Assembly: GCF_010550675.1 (NCBI RefSeq)
Contig: NZ_JAAGOA010000036.1
Span: 1 to 42,517, forward strand
Source of the DNA: Phytoactinopolyspora halotolerans
GTDB lineage: Bacteria; Actinomycetota; Actinomycetes; Jiangellales; Jiangellaceae
Reading direction: 5' to 3'
DNA length: 42,517 nt
Of the stretch, positions 35,079 to 42,517 are shown one piece after another. Under the pieces are notes generated by a model, which had not been told where the DNA came from, made no database searches, and worked only from the letters and a program-made list of their open reading frames with translations. The position numbers and the translations under genes are program-made. Numbering within the stretch: the stretch's first letter is position 1; every line of letters starts with the position of its first letter.

Positions 35079-36107
35079 TCACCTCTTCCGAGGAGGCGGA
35101 ATACTGCCGCTGAAGATGTCTCGTGGGCTCAGCTGATTGAGAAGCTGCTCCCCCGCTCGGTAGCGGCGGATGTTCTCCACGATCGTGTCGATGGACCGCT
35201 GCGTGCGATCGGGGAGCTTCGGTGTTTGATGAGGGGTGATCAGCACGTTGGGCGCGTCCCACAGGGGCGCGTCGGAAGGCAACGGCTCGGGGTCGGTGAC
35301 ATCGAGTCCCGCGCCGGCCACCACCCCCGAGTGCAGCGCATCTACCAGCGCGTCCTGGTCGATCAGCCCGCCGCGTCCGAGGTTGATGACGTAGGCTCCC
35401 GGCCGCAGCCGAGCGAGGCGCTCTCGCGACAGAATGTGATACGTCTCGTCGCTCAGATGGGCGGCGAGCATCACGACATCGGTGTGCTCAAGCATGGCAT
35501 CGACCGAGTCACCCGCGTCCGCGGCATAGAGTCGATCGACCTCGTCGCCCGCTTCCCCGGCCCGACGGCGATACGCGACCACACGCATGCCGAACGCCTT
35601 GCCGAGCTTGGCCATCTCGCGGCCTGTATGTCCGTAACCGATGATGCCGAGGGTCTTCCCCCACAACGCCAAGCGGTCGGCATAGCCCGAGATCCCACCC
35701 CATTCGTGCGCGTCCTGTTTCTCGAGGAGTCGTCGCGCATCGAACGTCAGCGCGAGGGCGAAGTAGAACGCATGCTGCGCGAGCGCGGGAGCGGATCGCC
35801 CGGCCGATCCCGTCACGATGAGGCCGCGCTCGAACACCTCGGGGCGCGCGGAACGGGTGAGCCCTGCATGGTCACAGTGCACCCACGTAAGACTCGGCGC
35901 TTCAAGGAACCGGTCGTCGATATCGCCCCAGATGACGGCGACGTCGGCGCGCTCGAGCTCACGATCGAACTGCTCCTGCTCCCGTGGATGCAAAGCCACG
36001 ACATCCGCGGGAGCGAAGGCACCTCGCAGCCGCTCGATCTCGTCCGGCTCCCAGAGCAGCGACATCACCACACGCTCGATCTCACGCCCCTGCCCGTTGC
36101 TCGGCAT
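35079..36107 (-). CDS. D-isomer-specific 2-hydroxyacid dehydrogenase
   Basis: A 342-residue NAD(P)-dependent oxidoreductase. The Rossmann motif is GIIGYGHTGREMAK (glycines at 157-162). Catalytic residues are Arg245 in INLGRGGLID, Glu274 in DPEPLPSDAP and His293 in LITPHQTPK. The His is followed by Gln where many relatives have Phe or Trp. The family reduces 2-ketoacids or glyoxylate-like compounds. In this locus it could handle a ketoacid from uronate breakdown, but this is a guess. The ATG at 36107 has only a weak ribosome site; an ATG at 36065 is an alternative. It heads the unit with the second binding protein and is divergent from the GHL6-type gene. Confidence 0.88.
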   Translation of the reverse strand: MPSNGQGREIERVVMSLLWEPDEIERLRGAFAPADVVALHPREQEQFDRELERADVAVIWGDIDDRFLEAPSLTWVHCDHAGLTRSARPEVFERGLIVTGSAGRSAPALAQHAFYFALALTFDARRLLEKQDAHEWGGISGYADRLALWGKTLGIIGYGHTGREMAKLGKAFGMRVVAYRRRAGEAGDEVDRLYAADAGDSVDAMLEHTDVVMLAAHLSDETYHILSRERLARLRPGAYVINLGRGGLIDQDALVDALHSGVVAGAGLDVTDPEPLPSDAPLWDAPNVLITPHQTPKLPDRTQRSIDTIVENIRRYRAGEQLLNQLSPRDIFSGSIPPPRKR

Positions 36108-36123
36108 CGCCTGATTTCCCCTC

Positions 36124-36175
36124 TGGTCGGACCAATTTGCACGGCAAGAGAATCACGCGGCCGGAGCATTGTCAA
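36124..36175 (-). promoter_or_regulatory. Promoter and GntR/FadR-type operator of the dehydrogenase gene
   Basis: TGGTCGGACCA (36124-36134) is a five-base inverted repeat around one base, the form bound by FadR-subfamily GntR regulators. On the minus strand, read as ATTGGTCCGACCAGA, it matches the site at 36231-36245 in all but one base. A perfect TTGACA (-35) lies at 36170-36175, which places the operator near the transcript start. The -10 is weak (TTCTCT after 17 bases). Confidence 0.6.
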
Positions 36176-36211
36176 TGGTTACCGCCGATGGCGGCCTTCC
36201 GGAGAACCCGC

Positions 36212-36243
36212 TAAGGTTTGCGATGGCTGCATTGGTCTGACCA
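36212..36243 (+). promoter_or_regulatory. GntR/FadR-type operator of the GHL6-type gene
   Basis: TGGTCTGACCA (36233-36243) lies 30 bases before the start of the plus-strand gene, with TAAGGT (36212-36217) as a possible -10. Within the longer form ATTGGTCTGACCAGA it is nearly identical to the site on the other side of this divergent promoter, 109 bases away. Confidence 0.6.
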
Positions 36244-36272
36244 GACTGGCTGCAATGCAAGGAGGCATGCAC

Positions 36273-38318
36273 GTGAGCACGACGCTCGACGAGACCCCAT
36301 CGACGGCGAAGTGGTGGACGTACCCGTTCGCCGTCTTCCAGACCAACCTCCAGGAGATAGACGCCGGTCTCGATGTCGAGGCTGCTCTCGACGCGATCCA
36401 GGCGCACGGTGCGAACGCCTGGTTGCTGAACACCGGCGGCATCATCTCCAACTTTCCGACGGAGCTCCCGTTTCAGACACGCAATCCCCACCTCGAGGAG
36501 AGGCCGTCCGGCGACCTTGTCGGCGACGCCGTCGAGGCCGCACACCGACGCGGCGTACGTGTCATCGCACGATTCGATCTTTCAAAGGTCGCCGCTCCGA
36601 TCGCGGCCGCCCATCCGGAGTGGTGCTTCCGTACCCACGACGGCGAGCCGCAGGTGTACAACGACCTATGGAGCATGTGCCCGTCCGCGGGGTACTACCA
36701 GGAGCGCTCCTTCGACATCATCGACGAAGTGCTCGACCGCTACCCGATCGATGGCGTGTTCTTCAACTGGTTCAACTTCAACATCATCGACTACAGCCGC
36801 AAGCTGTACGGCGTGTGCCACTGCGCCGCGTGCGTGCGCCGGTACCGGCAATGGAGCCACGGCGAGTCGTTGCCCGTCGACACTCGAAGCGCCGAGATCC
36901 GCACATGGAGCCGGTTCACGGCAGAGGTGCTCGCCGACCTCAACACAAGGATCACGGCGCACATCCACGCCCGGGCCGAGGATGTACTCGTCGTCCTCGG
37001 AAAGCAGGCGCACATGCGGTACGCGGAGTCGAACAAGATGTTCGGCCGCGACCTCTGGCCGCACAGGACAGGCGAGGATGTCAGCGAGCTCCGGCATCAC
37101 GAGCCGCCTGTCCCTGCCCTCGTGAACAGCGTCAGTTTCGTCGACATGCCGTACCGCATGGCGGGCGAGGAACCGTCGCATTTCGCCCAGTACCTCATCC
37201 AGGGAATCGCCCGCGGCGGTATGCCCTCCACCTACATCATGGGAGCACCCGGCCGCATCCCCTACCCGTCCCTGGAAGCCGCCGGCGAGATCACGAGATT
37301 CTTCCGGCGCCACGAGGACGACGTCTACGGACGACTCGCACCGGCGGCACGCATCGCTCTCGTGAAGGCACCGCCGGCACAGCTCGGCTCGGCGGCATCC
37401 GAGGAGTACCACGGGACGTACTCGATGCTGCAGCGGGCGCAACGCCCCTTCGACGTCATACCGCTCGATCAGATCGCACAGCTGGAGGCCGCGGGTCGGC
37501 TGGCTCGATTCGACCTCATCGTCCTCCCCGATGTCGGCGCCCTCGAATCCCAGGCGGCCGCCCTCGACGCGTACGTGCGCGCCGGCGGGAACGTCCTGAC
37601 CACGGGGGCATCCGGCTTCACCGAGGACGGAACCGCCGAAATGCGCACCTCGCCCGCACACGCTCGCGTCGGCGATATCCGATGTGGGCAGGATCTGTGG
37701 TCGACGTACGCGACGCTGGCTCCGCAGGATCGTGCCGCATCGCACCACTTCGACGCACCGATCGTCCCCGTGCTCGGAAAGCTGCACGACTGCGCGTGGG
37801 CCGACAGCACCCTGCGGCAGGGAGTCATGCTTCCCCCTGCCCCCTTCGGACCGCCGGAGAAGGCTTACGGCCACCTCCCGTCCGAGGAGCCCGCGTACGG
37901 CAGCCTCCCGGATCCGGGCGGCGGCAGCGTCACAGTTCTACCGTGGACGATCGGGCAGTCGTACCGCGAGATCGAGACCACACCGCCCCAGGAGATGTTT
38001 CTCCGTATCGTCGACGCCGCCGCTCCGCCGCGGCTGCGCTTCGACGCGCCGGAGAACGTGGAGGCGATCGTCGGCACGGCAGGCGACGATCTCATCATCC
38101 ACCTGGTGAACCTCACGGGAGCGAGCCGGCGTGGGTTCCGCCCTCCGGTCGCCGTCACGGGCCTGCGCGTTGAGCTTCCTGAGACAACGCGCGATCTGCG
38201 AGCGGATGCCCTGGTCGCAGGTGTGCCGTTGGATGCCGGCGTGGGCGGCGTGCTCGAGCTCGGGACGCTTCGTGACTTCGAGGTTCTGCGCATCAGGGGA
38301 GCCGCGTCGCTTGCATAG
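36273..38318 (+). CDS. GHL6-type putative glycosyl hydrolase with trimerisation-like domain
   Basis: A 681-residue cytosolic protein. The N-terminal half (about 10-370) is a TIM barrel resembling the hypothetical glycosyl hydrolase 6 (GHL6) family: PFAVFQTNLQEID, VRVIARFDLSK, HPEWCFRTHDGEPQVYND, IDGVFFNWFNFNI. A Cys-x-Cys-x2-Cys cluster, CHCAAC, follows a barrel strand and could bind metal. The middle (about 390-580) is a flavodoxin-like domain like the trimerisation domain of GH42 galactosidases (RFDLIVLPDVGALESQ, AGGNVLTTGASG). A small beta domain ends it. The start is the GTG at 36273, seven bases after AAGGAGG; the ATG at 36267 is too close. The substrate is unknown. Its neighbours suggest part of the same glycoside. 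Confidence 0.75.
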   Translation: MSTTLDETPSTAKWWTYPFAVFQTNLQEIDAGLDVEAALDAIQAHGANAWLLNTGGIISNFPTELPFQTRNPHLEERPSGDLVGDAVEAAHRRGVRVIARFDLSKVAAPIAAAHPEWCFRTHDGEPQVYNDLWSMCPSAGYYQERSFDIIDEVLDRYPIDGVFFNWFNFNIIDYSRKLYGVCHCAACVRRYRQWSHGESLPVDTRSAEIRTWSRFTAEVLADLNTRITAHIHARAEDVLVVLGKQAHMRYAESNKMFGRDLWPHRTGEDVSELRHHEPPVPALVNSVSFVDMPYRMAGEEPSHFAQYLIQGIARGGMPSTYIMGAPGRIPYPSLEAAGEITRFFRRHEDDVYGRLAPAARIALVKAPPAQLGSAASEEYHGTYSMLQRAQRPFDVIPLDQIAQLEAAGRLARFDLIVLPDVGALESQAAALDAYVRAGGNVLTTGASGFTEDGTAEMRTSPAHARVGDIRCGQDLWSTYATLAPQDRAASHHFDAPIVPVLGKLHDCAWADSTLRQGVMLPPAPFGPPEKAYGHLPSEEPAYGSLPDPGGGSVTVLPWTIGQSYREIETTPPQEMFLRIVDAAAPPRLRFDAPENVEAIVGTAGDDLIIHLVNLTGASRRGFRPPVAVTGLRVELPETTRDLRADALVAGVPLDAGVGGVLELGTLRDFEVLRIRGAASLA

Positions 38319-38371
38319 CGCCCACCGGCTCGCTTGTCGCCATGCGTCACTTCCGTCTCGACAGCGCCTCA

Positions 38372-38387
38372 TGGCAATCGGTTGCGA
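38372..38387. promoter_or_regulatory. LacI-type operator before the second lacI
   Basis: TGGCAATCGGTTGCGA keeps the TGNCAATCG left half and a GGTTGCG right half of the sites at 33.2 and 33.4 kb. It lies 41 bases before the lacI start, so autoregulation is likely. A clear -10 at the right distance is not visible. Confidence 0.6.
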
Positions 38388-38428
38388 TATGGAAGGATGG
38401 AAGGCCACAGGAGTTCAGGAGGGTGCAT

Positions 38429-39451
38429 GTGTCCGAGCAGCTGTCGCGGGGCGGTGCCAATGGCAACCGCAAGCCATCCGCGACGATCTACGATATTGCG
38501 CGCGAACTTGAGCTCAGCCCTTCCACCGTGTCGCGAGCGCTTAACAAGCCCGGCCGCATCGCGGCGAAGACCGAGCGGCGAATCCGCGATGCGGCCGCGA
38601 AGCTCGGCTATCGCGGCAACCCCATGGCGCGCTCGCTCCCGACCGGGCGTACGCGCATGCTCGGGCTCGTCGTATCCGACGTGACGAACCCGGTGTTCTT
38701 CCGGCTTGTGCGCGGCGCCGAGAAGGCATGTAGCGAGCTCGGTTACACGCTCGTGCTCGCGGAATCGCAAGAGTCGGGCGAGCTCGAGTACGGCACACTC
38801 GATCGGCTGCTCCCGGCGGTCGACGGCGTGGTGCTCGCGGCCGCGCGACTCGAGGACGACCAGATCCACCAGATCGCGGCGTCGACGGACGTCGTACTGA
38901 TCAACCGCCGTGTCGGCGAACTCTCCGCCATCGTGCCCGACATCGACGACGGCGTCGCGCAGGCCATCGACCATCTCGCCACCCTCGGGCACACATCGAT
39001 CGCCTACCTCGCGGGGCCGGCGATCTCCTGGATGTCCCGCGAGCGCGGCGAACGCGTATTCGAGCACGCCGTCGCGCGCGGCATGATCTTCGTGGAGATC
39101 GGCCCCACCTCCCCCGATCTCGTGGGTGGCCAGTCCGCGCTGCGTCGCGTGCACGCGTCCGGTATGAGCGCCGTGCTCGCCTACAACGACCTCATGGCGA
39201 TCGGCCTCCTCCGTGCGTGCCGCGCCGAGGGCATCGACGTGCCCGGCGATCTCAGCATCATGGGCTTCGACGACATCTTCGGCGCCGATCTCACGACGCC
39301 CGCCCTCACGACCGTGCGCAGCCCTCTCGACCGTGCGGGCGACGCGGCCGTGCGCAGCCTCGTCGCGACGCTCGATGGAATTGAACCCGCGGCGGCGGAC
39401 CCGCTGCCCACAGAGATCGTCGTACGCGAGTCGACCGCCGCCCCGCACTGA
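38429..39451 (+). CDS. LacI-family repressor of the sugar locus
   Basis: A 340-residue LacI/GalR regulator. The helix-turn-helix is at residues 19-41 (TIYDIARELELSPSTVSRALN), the hinge helix is NPMARSLPTGRT, and the sensor domain starts LGLVVSDVTNPVFFRLVRGAE. I start at the GTG at 38429, with AGGAGGG six bases before it; longer frames run through the operator. It is a close paralogue of the LacI at 14.4 kb, with an identical recognition helix. Operators matching it lie in its own promoter and twice before the transporter operon. The inducer is likely a sugar released by the hydrolases. Confidence 0.92.
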   Translation: MSEQLSRGGANGNRKPSATIYDIARELELSPSTVSRALNKPGRIAAKTERRIRDAAAKLGYRGNPMARSLPTGRTRMLGLVVSDVTNPVFFRLVRGAEKACSELGYTLVLAESQESGELEYGTLDRLLPAVDGVVLAAARLEDDQIHQIAASTDVVLINRRVGELSAIVPDIDDGVAQAIDHLATLGHTSIAYLAGPAISWMSRERGERVFEHAVARGMIFVEIGPTSPDLVGGQSALRRVHASGMSAVLAYNDLMAIGLLRACRAEGIDVPGDLSIMGFDDIFGADLTTPALTTVRSPLDRAGDAAVRSLVATLDGIEPAAADPLPTEIVVRESTAAPH

Positions 39452-39584
39452 TCGCGACGGCGACCGGGCGGCGGATTGCGTCAGTCGGCACAGACCCTGC
39501 CACGCCATCGGTCACCCAGGCAGAGACACACACCGCTCGTGGCGGCAGATCAAGGCACGCTCCGACAACTGTCGGCGCCCGCCG

Positions 39585-40058
39585 CTATGCTCGGACGGCC
39601 TCGCCGTAGGCTTCGACGAACCGTTCGAGAAGCTCGAGGAACTGAGTGACGTCCTGGTCGCCGAGGGCCGCCAGTCCGGCCTCGTATGTTCCGAGAACCA
39701 TAGACGTGGCCGCCTCGAGCGCGGATAGCCCGTCCTCGGTCGGCTCGATCAGCCGGGCGGGCCGGCCCGGCTCGTCGATGCGACGCACGAGCCCTTCCTT
39801 GAGAGCGCCGTTGACCTGACGGTTGACCGTGGACTGCTCCAAGCCGAGCGCGTCGGCGATCTCCCGCAGCGTGCGAGGACCGCGGTCCGCTAGCAGCCAC
39901 AGCAGCCGAGCATCGGCGATCCCAAGCGGGCTGCGGGACTCGACCAGACGGCGGTGGACGTCCAGGCGGATCAGCAACCCTGCCAATGCGCGACCGCTGG
40001 TCAACCCGGACTCGACGGCGGACGCAGACGCCGCGGACGACGGTGTCACAGGCGACAT
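39585..40058 (-). CDS. MarR-family transcriptional regulator
   Basis: A 157-residue MarR-type regulator with the winged helix RTLREIADALGLEQSTVNRQVNGALKEGLVRRIDEPGRPARLIEPTEDG-like core at about residues 60-110. Flanking helices (FLELLERFVEAYGEAV at the end) form the dimer. The ATG at 40058 is preceded by GGAGG six bases upstream; the longer frame to 40115 lies in the operator region. It is divergent from a multidrug MFS pump, the standard arrangement in which the MarR protein represses the pump and itself until a ligand binds. Confidence 0.9.
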   Translation of the reverse strand: MSPVTPSSAASASAVESGLTSGRALAGLLIRLDVHRRLVESRSPLGIADARLLWLLADRGPRTLREIADALGLEQSTVNRQVNGALKEGLVRRIDEPGRPARLIEPTEDGLSALEAATSMVLGTYEAGLAALGDQDVTQFLELLERFVEAYGEAVRA

Positions 40059-40096
40059 CACAGACCTCCGAGACTCCCGGATTGTGAAGGGACAGC

Positions 40097-40139
40097 GTAT
40101 GTAGGTAGCATACACACCTTAAATTGTATGTACCATACA
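40097..40139. promoter_or_regulatory. MarR-type operators between marR-like gene and MFS pump
   Basis: TGTATG-TAC-CATACA (40125-40139) is a perfect inverted repeat, and GTATG-N7-CATAC (40097-40113) is a second. On the minus strand TACAAT (40123-40128) is a good -10 for the regulator gene and lies within the first repeat. The AT-rich patch stands out from the surrounding DNA. Confidence 0.65.
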
Positions 40140-40156
40140 CATGTCGTCGGAGCGCC

Positions 40157-41662
40157 ATGACACCCTCCAGTTCCTCCATCGCCCCCGGTGCCGCGGCACC
40201 TCGATCGACGCGCCGCGCCGTCGCGGCCGTCGCCGTACTGTGCTTCAGCAGCCTGTGCGCGGCACTGATGCAATCACTCGTGATCCCCATCCAGGGCGAA
40301 CTGCCCGTCTTGCTGAGCACCTCCGCCGCCAACGCGTCGTGGGTCGTCACCGCGACCCTGCTCGGCGCGGCCGTCGCCATGCCGGTGACCGGCCGTCTGG
40401 CCGACATGTACGGCAAGAAGCCCGTCCTGATCGCCTCCGCCGCCATTCTTCTGGTCGGTTCGCTCATCTGCGCCATGTCCGACTCGGTCGGACCGATGCT
40501 CGTCGGCCGCGTGCTGCAGGGCACGGCCATGGGTTACATACCCGTCGCCATCAGCATGGTCCGCGAGACCGCGCCACCGCACCTACGCAACACCGCCGTC
40601 GCCGGCGTCAGCGCGACCCTCGGCGTTGGCGGCGCGCTCGGCCTCCCGCTCGCCGCCTGGATCGCCCAGGACTTCGACTGGCATGCGCTGTTCTGGGTCT
40701 CGGCCGCCCTCGCCGCGATCATGATCACCCTCACCGCCATCGTCGTCCCGCAGATGCGCGACGCCCACCCCGGCAGGCTCGACATCGCCGGCGCAATCGG
40801 ACTGGCCGCCGGACTCGTCGGCGTCCTGGTCGGCGTCACCAAGGGCAACGACTGGGGCTGGGGTGACTCGAACACACTCGGCATGATCTCCGGCGGCATC
40901 CTCGTACTCCTGCTGTGGGGCTGGTATGAGCTGCGCCATCGTGAGCCGCTCATCGACCTGCGCACCACCGCCCGCACACCCGTCCTGCTCACCAACATCG
41001 CCGCCGTGCTCATCGGCTTCGGCATGATGGCACAATCCATCGTCGTCCCACAGCTGCTACAGACGCCCGAAGCCACCGGGCACGGACTCGGGCAGACCAT
41101 CATGCAAACCGGACTCTGGATGGCACCGGCGGGCATCATGATGATGCTGTTCACGCCCGTGTCATCCAGGATGCTCACCCAACTCGGCGCCCGCATCACC
41201 CTGGCCGCCGGGGCCGCCGTCATCGCCCTCGGCTACACCGTGGCCGTATTCCTCATGAACGCGCCATGGCAGCTCATGCTGGCCTCCTGCGTCGCGTCCG
41301 CCGGGGTGGGCATCGGCTACGCCGCCATGCCCACGCTCATCCTCACCAACGTCCCGCCCAGCGAATCGGCCGCCAGCGTCGGCCTCAACGGTCTCATGCG
41401 CTCCATGGGCACCACCATCGCCGGCGCCGTCATGGCCGTCGCACTCACCAGCCAGACCACCACACTCAACGCGAGTCTCCCAGCTATGCCGACCCAAGGC
41501 GCATTCCAGCTCTGCTTCATCATCGGAGCCGCCGCAGCCATCACGGGCGCGCTCATCGTGCTGCTCATCCCACGACACAAACACGACGACACCCACGACG
41601 TGACCGACGACGGCGCCGCCGACGCACGCGAATCATCGGACGAAACGGTGCTCGTGGACTGA
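40157..41662 (+). CDS. MFS multidrug efflux transporter, DHA2 (EmrB/QacA) type
   Basis: A 501-residue pump with about 14 membrane helices, the size of drug:proton antiporters of the EmrB/QacA family. Motif A is GRLADMYGKKPVLI between helices 2 and 3. A motif C-like stretch, GVSATLGVGGALGLPLAAW, is in helix 5, typical of exporters. The C-terminal 35 residues are cytosolic and rich in Asp/His. The ATG at 40157 has GGAG four bases before it; an in-frame start at 40124 falls in the operator. Substrates are not predictable. Control by the divergent MarR protein is likely. Confidence 0.92.
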   Translation: MTPSSSSIAPGAAAPRSTRRAVAAVAVLCFSSLCAALMQSLVIPIQGELPVLLSTSAANASWVVTATLLGAAVAMPVTGRLADMYGKKPVLIASAAILLVGSLICAMSDSVGPMLVGRVLQGTAMGYIPVAISMVRETAPPHLRNTAVAGVSATLGVGGALGLPLAAWIAQDFDWHALFWVSAALAAIMITLTAIVVPQMRDAHPGRLDIAGAIGLAAGLVGVLVGVTKGNDWGWGDSNTLGMISGGILVLLLWGWYELRHREPLIDLRTTARTPVLLTNIAAVLIGFGMMAQSIVVPQLLQTPEATGHGLGQTIMQTGLWMAPAGIMMMLFTPVSSRMLTQLGARITLAAGAAVIALGYTVAVFLMNAPWQLMLASCVASAGVGIGYAAMPTLILTNVPPSESAASVGLNGLMRSMGTTIAGAVMAVALTSQTTTLNASLPAMPTQGAFQLCFIIGAAAAITGALIVLLIPRHKHDDTHDVTDDGAADARESSDETVLVD

Positions 41663-41691
41663 GCCAGGCCGGCGCGGATCAGAAACCGACT

Positions 41692-41719
41692 CTGAGGAAC
41701 CGTGAGCCACGGGTCTCAG
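41692..41719. terminator. Hairpin between the convergent MFS and TetR genes
   Basis: CTGAG-GAA-CCGTG, loop AGC, CACGG-GT-CTCAG: two five-pair stems with a small internal loop, in the 93-base gap between convergent stops. It lacks a T-run but could serve both strands. Confidence 0.45.
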
Positions 41720-41755
41720 GCACAAACCCGGACCACAAAGGATGTGCCGGCCACG

Positions 41756-42349
41756 TCATTCTTCTTCGGGGGGCGCGGGCATCGCCCTGTCTGATGGATC
41801 AGTGGTGAACAGTCCCCGGTGGAGGATTTCGCGGATCCGGCGCGGGCGATGCGGACGTGCTGCGAGAGCGTCCGCCGCGTGTGCGGCCATGGCCATGGGA
41901 AGGCTCAGCAGGACGTCGTCCGTCGTCACCGATGCATGAACAATGCCACGCGCTCGCGCCCGGGCCACGAGCGGCTCAATGGCCGCCGTCGTGCGGCGGG
42001 CAAGCTCGCCGAGGTCGGTTCTGTCGTGACGTGCGGTCACGCGTGCGAGCCATGGGGCGCGCAGCTGCACGTCGAACATGTAGTGGAACAGTTCTACGGC
42101 GCCATCGTCGCTGTCGGCGAGAGCTGCGGCCCGGGCCTCGATGTCCGCGACGTTCTCCTGTAGCACTGCCGTGGCGAGAGCGTCCCGGTCGGTGAAATGG
42201 CGGTGCAAGGTGGTGCGGCTGACATCTGCCGCACGTGCGATCTCTTCGAGCGGAGCATCCGGGCCGAGCCTGGCGAATACCTCCCGTGCGGCGGAGACGA
42301 GTCGTTCGTGGTTGCGCGCCACGTCGCGTCGAGTGGATGTCGCGGGCAT
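41756..42349 (-). CDS. TetR-family transcriptional regulator
   Basis: A 197-residue TetR-type repressor. The N-terminal helix-turn-helix is LVSAAREVFARLGPDAPLEEIARAADVSRTTLHRHFTDRDAL at about residues 17-58. An all-helical ligand-binding domain of ordinary length follows, without recognisable ligand motifs. A perfect inverted repeat sits 56 bases upstream of the ATG, so it probably represses itself and a gene to the right that is outside the window. It is convergent with the efflux pump, which has its own MarR regulator. Confidence 0.9.
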   Translation of the reverse strand: MPATSTRRDVARNHERLVSAAREVFARLGPDAPLEEIARAADVSRTTLHRHFTDRDALATAVLQENVADIEARAAALADSDDGAVELFHYMFDVQLRAPWLARVTARHDRTDLGELARRTTAAIEPLVARARARGIVHASVTTDDVLLSLPMAMAAHAADALAARPHRPRRIREILHRGLFTTDPSDRAMPAPPEEE

Positions 42350-42404
42350 GTCCCGAGGATAGCGGCCGACCCAAGTGATCTAGGAGAATCCGGCGCGAAC
42401 GAAA

Positions 42405-42420
42405 CGTACATTGATGTACG
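42405..42420. promoter_or_regulatory. TetR-type operator
   Basis: CGTACATTGATGTACG has perfect seven-base arms (CGTACAT / ATGTACG) around TG. It lies 56 bases upstream of the tetR-like gene in the last readable stretch of the window. Confidence 0.6.
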
Positions 42421-42453
42421 GTTTGAGGGAGTCATCAAGTCCGCGGGGGTGCC

Positions 42454-42517
42454 GGGGGGGGGGGGGCCGCCGCCAGGACCCCACAGTGTTGTGACAAAAG
42501 GCGCCCCATTGTCCCCC
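42454..42517. other. Low-quality looking contig end with 13-G run
   Basis: A run of 13 G (42454-42466) is followed by about 50 bases without recognisable coding sense, ending in a C-run. The bases from 42421 on hold no supportable gene. This looks like a sequencing or assembly edge. Confidence 0.4.

Noticed and set aside
36170-36185. TGTCAATGGTTACCG as a fifth LacI operator
   Set aside because: The left half matches, but the centre and right half do not. The TTGACA on the other strand explains it as a -35 box.
34881-36272. Long extension of the GHL6-type gene (1145 residues)
   Set aside because: It is antisense to the binding protein and dehydrogenase. A strong ribosome site marks the GTG at 36273.

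Overview
The window is high-GC, densely coded DNA with frequent GTG/TTG starts, 1-4 nt start/stop overlaps and SigE-type sigma factors. This points to an actinobacterium of the Jiangella/Streptomyces/Micromonospora kind; the genus cannot be fixed from the sequence alone. I see no rRNA, tRNA, CRISPR array or phage genes.

Left part (1-14 kb) is a mosaic of small accessory genes mixed with debris. It opens with the 3' end of an IS5-type element next to a DinB/DUF664 gene, then an ISL3 transposase fragment and a DUF1048 fragment. Next come arfB (ribosome rescue) and a B3/4-domain protein. A mercury island follows: merR, convergent with merB-merA, where merB has a MerR-type operator/promoter placed so close that the mRNA should be leaderless. 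Then come an aldo/keto reductase, a sulfotransferase gene broken by an internal deletion, two sigma/membrane-protein pairs with a helicase remnant between them, an XRE/nucleotidyltransferase toxin-antitoxin-like pair and a vapC remnant.

Middle part (13-22 kb): a lipoprotein PQQ-type sugar dehydrogenase lies divergent to a LacI regulator. An IclR regulator is divergent from malate synthase-glcD-glcE-glcF. The four genes overlap or abut and form a complete route from glycolate through glyoxylate to malate. Two TTCC-N7-GGAA palindromes in the divergent promoter are the likely IclR operators.

Right-centre part (22-39.5 kb) is the most interesting region and looks like a sugar-conjugate utilisation locus. 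On the minus strand, in transcription order: a 2-hydroxyacid dehydrogenase, a first family-5 binding protein, a second family-5 binding protein, a permease, a permease-ATPase fusion, an ATPase, a GH1 beta-glycosidase, a GH2 beta-glucuronidase and an 883-residue protein with a probable TIM barrel that I cannot place in a characterised family. On the plus strand are a GHL6-type putative hydrolase and a second LacI regulator. I infer import of an oligosaccharide or glycoside by an Opp-type ABC transporter, with stepwise cleavage inside the cell including removal of glucuronic acid. LacI-type palindromes (consensus near TGNCAATCGATTGCCA) occur twice before the transporter operon, once before its lacI and once before the distant lacI at 14.4 kb. 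Where a promoter can be read, the -35 lies inside the operator. A separate pair of TGGTCNGACCA sites of GntR/FadR type flanks the divergent promoter at 36.1-36.3 kb, with no GntR gene in the window.

Right end (39.5-42.5 kb): a MarR regulator divergent from a 14-TM drug-efflux MFS pump, with inverted repeats between them, then a TetR regulator and its probable operator. The last 65 bases contain a 13-G run and look like a poor-quality contig end.
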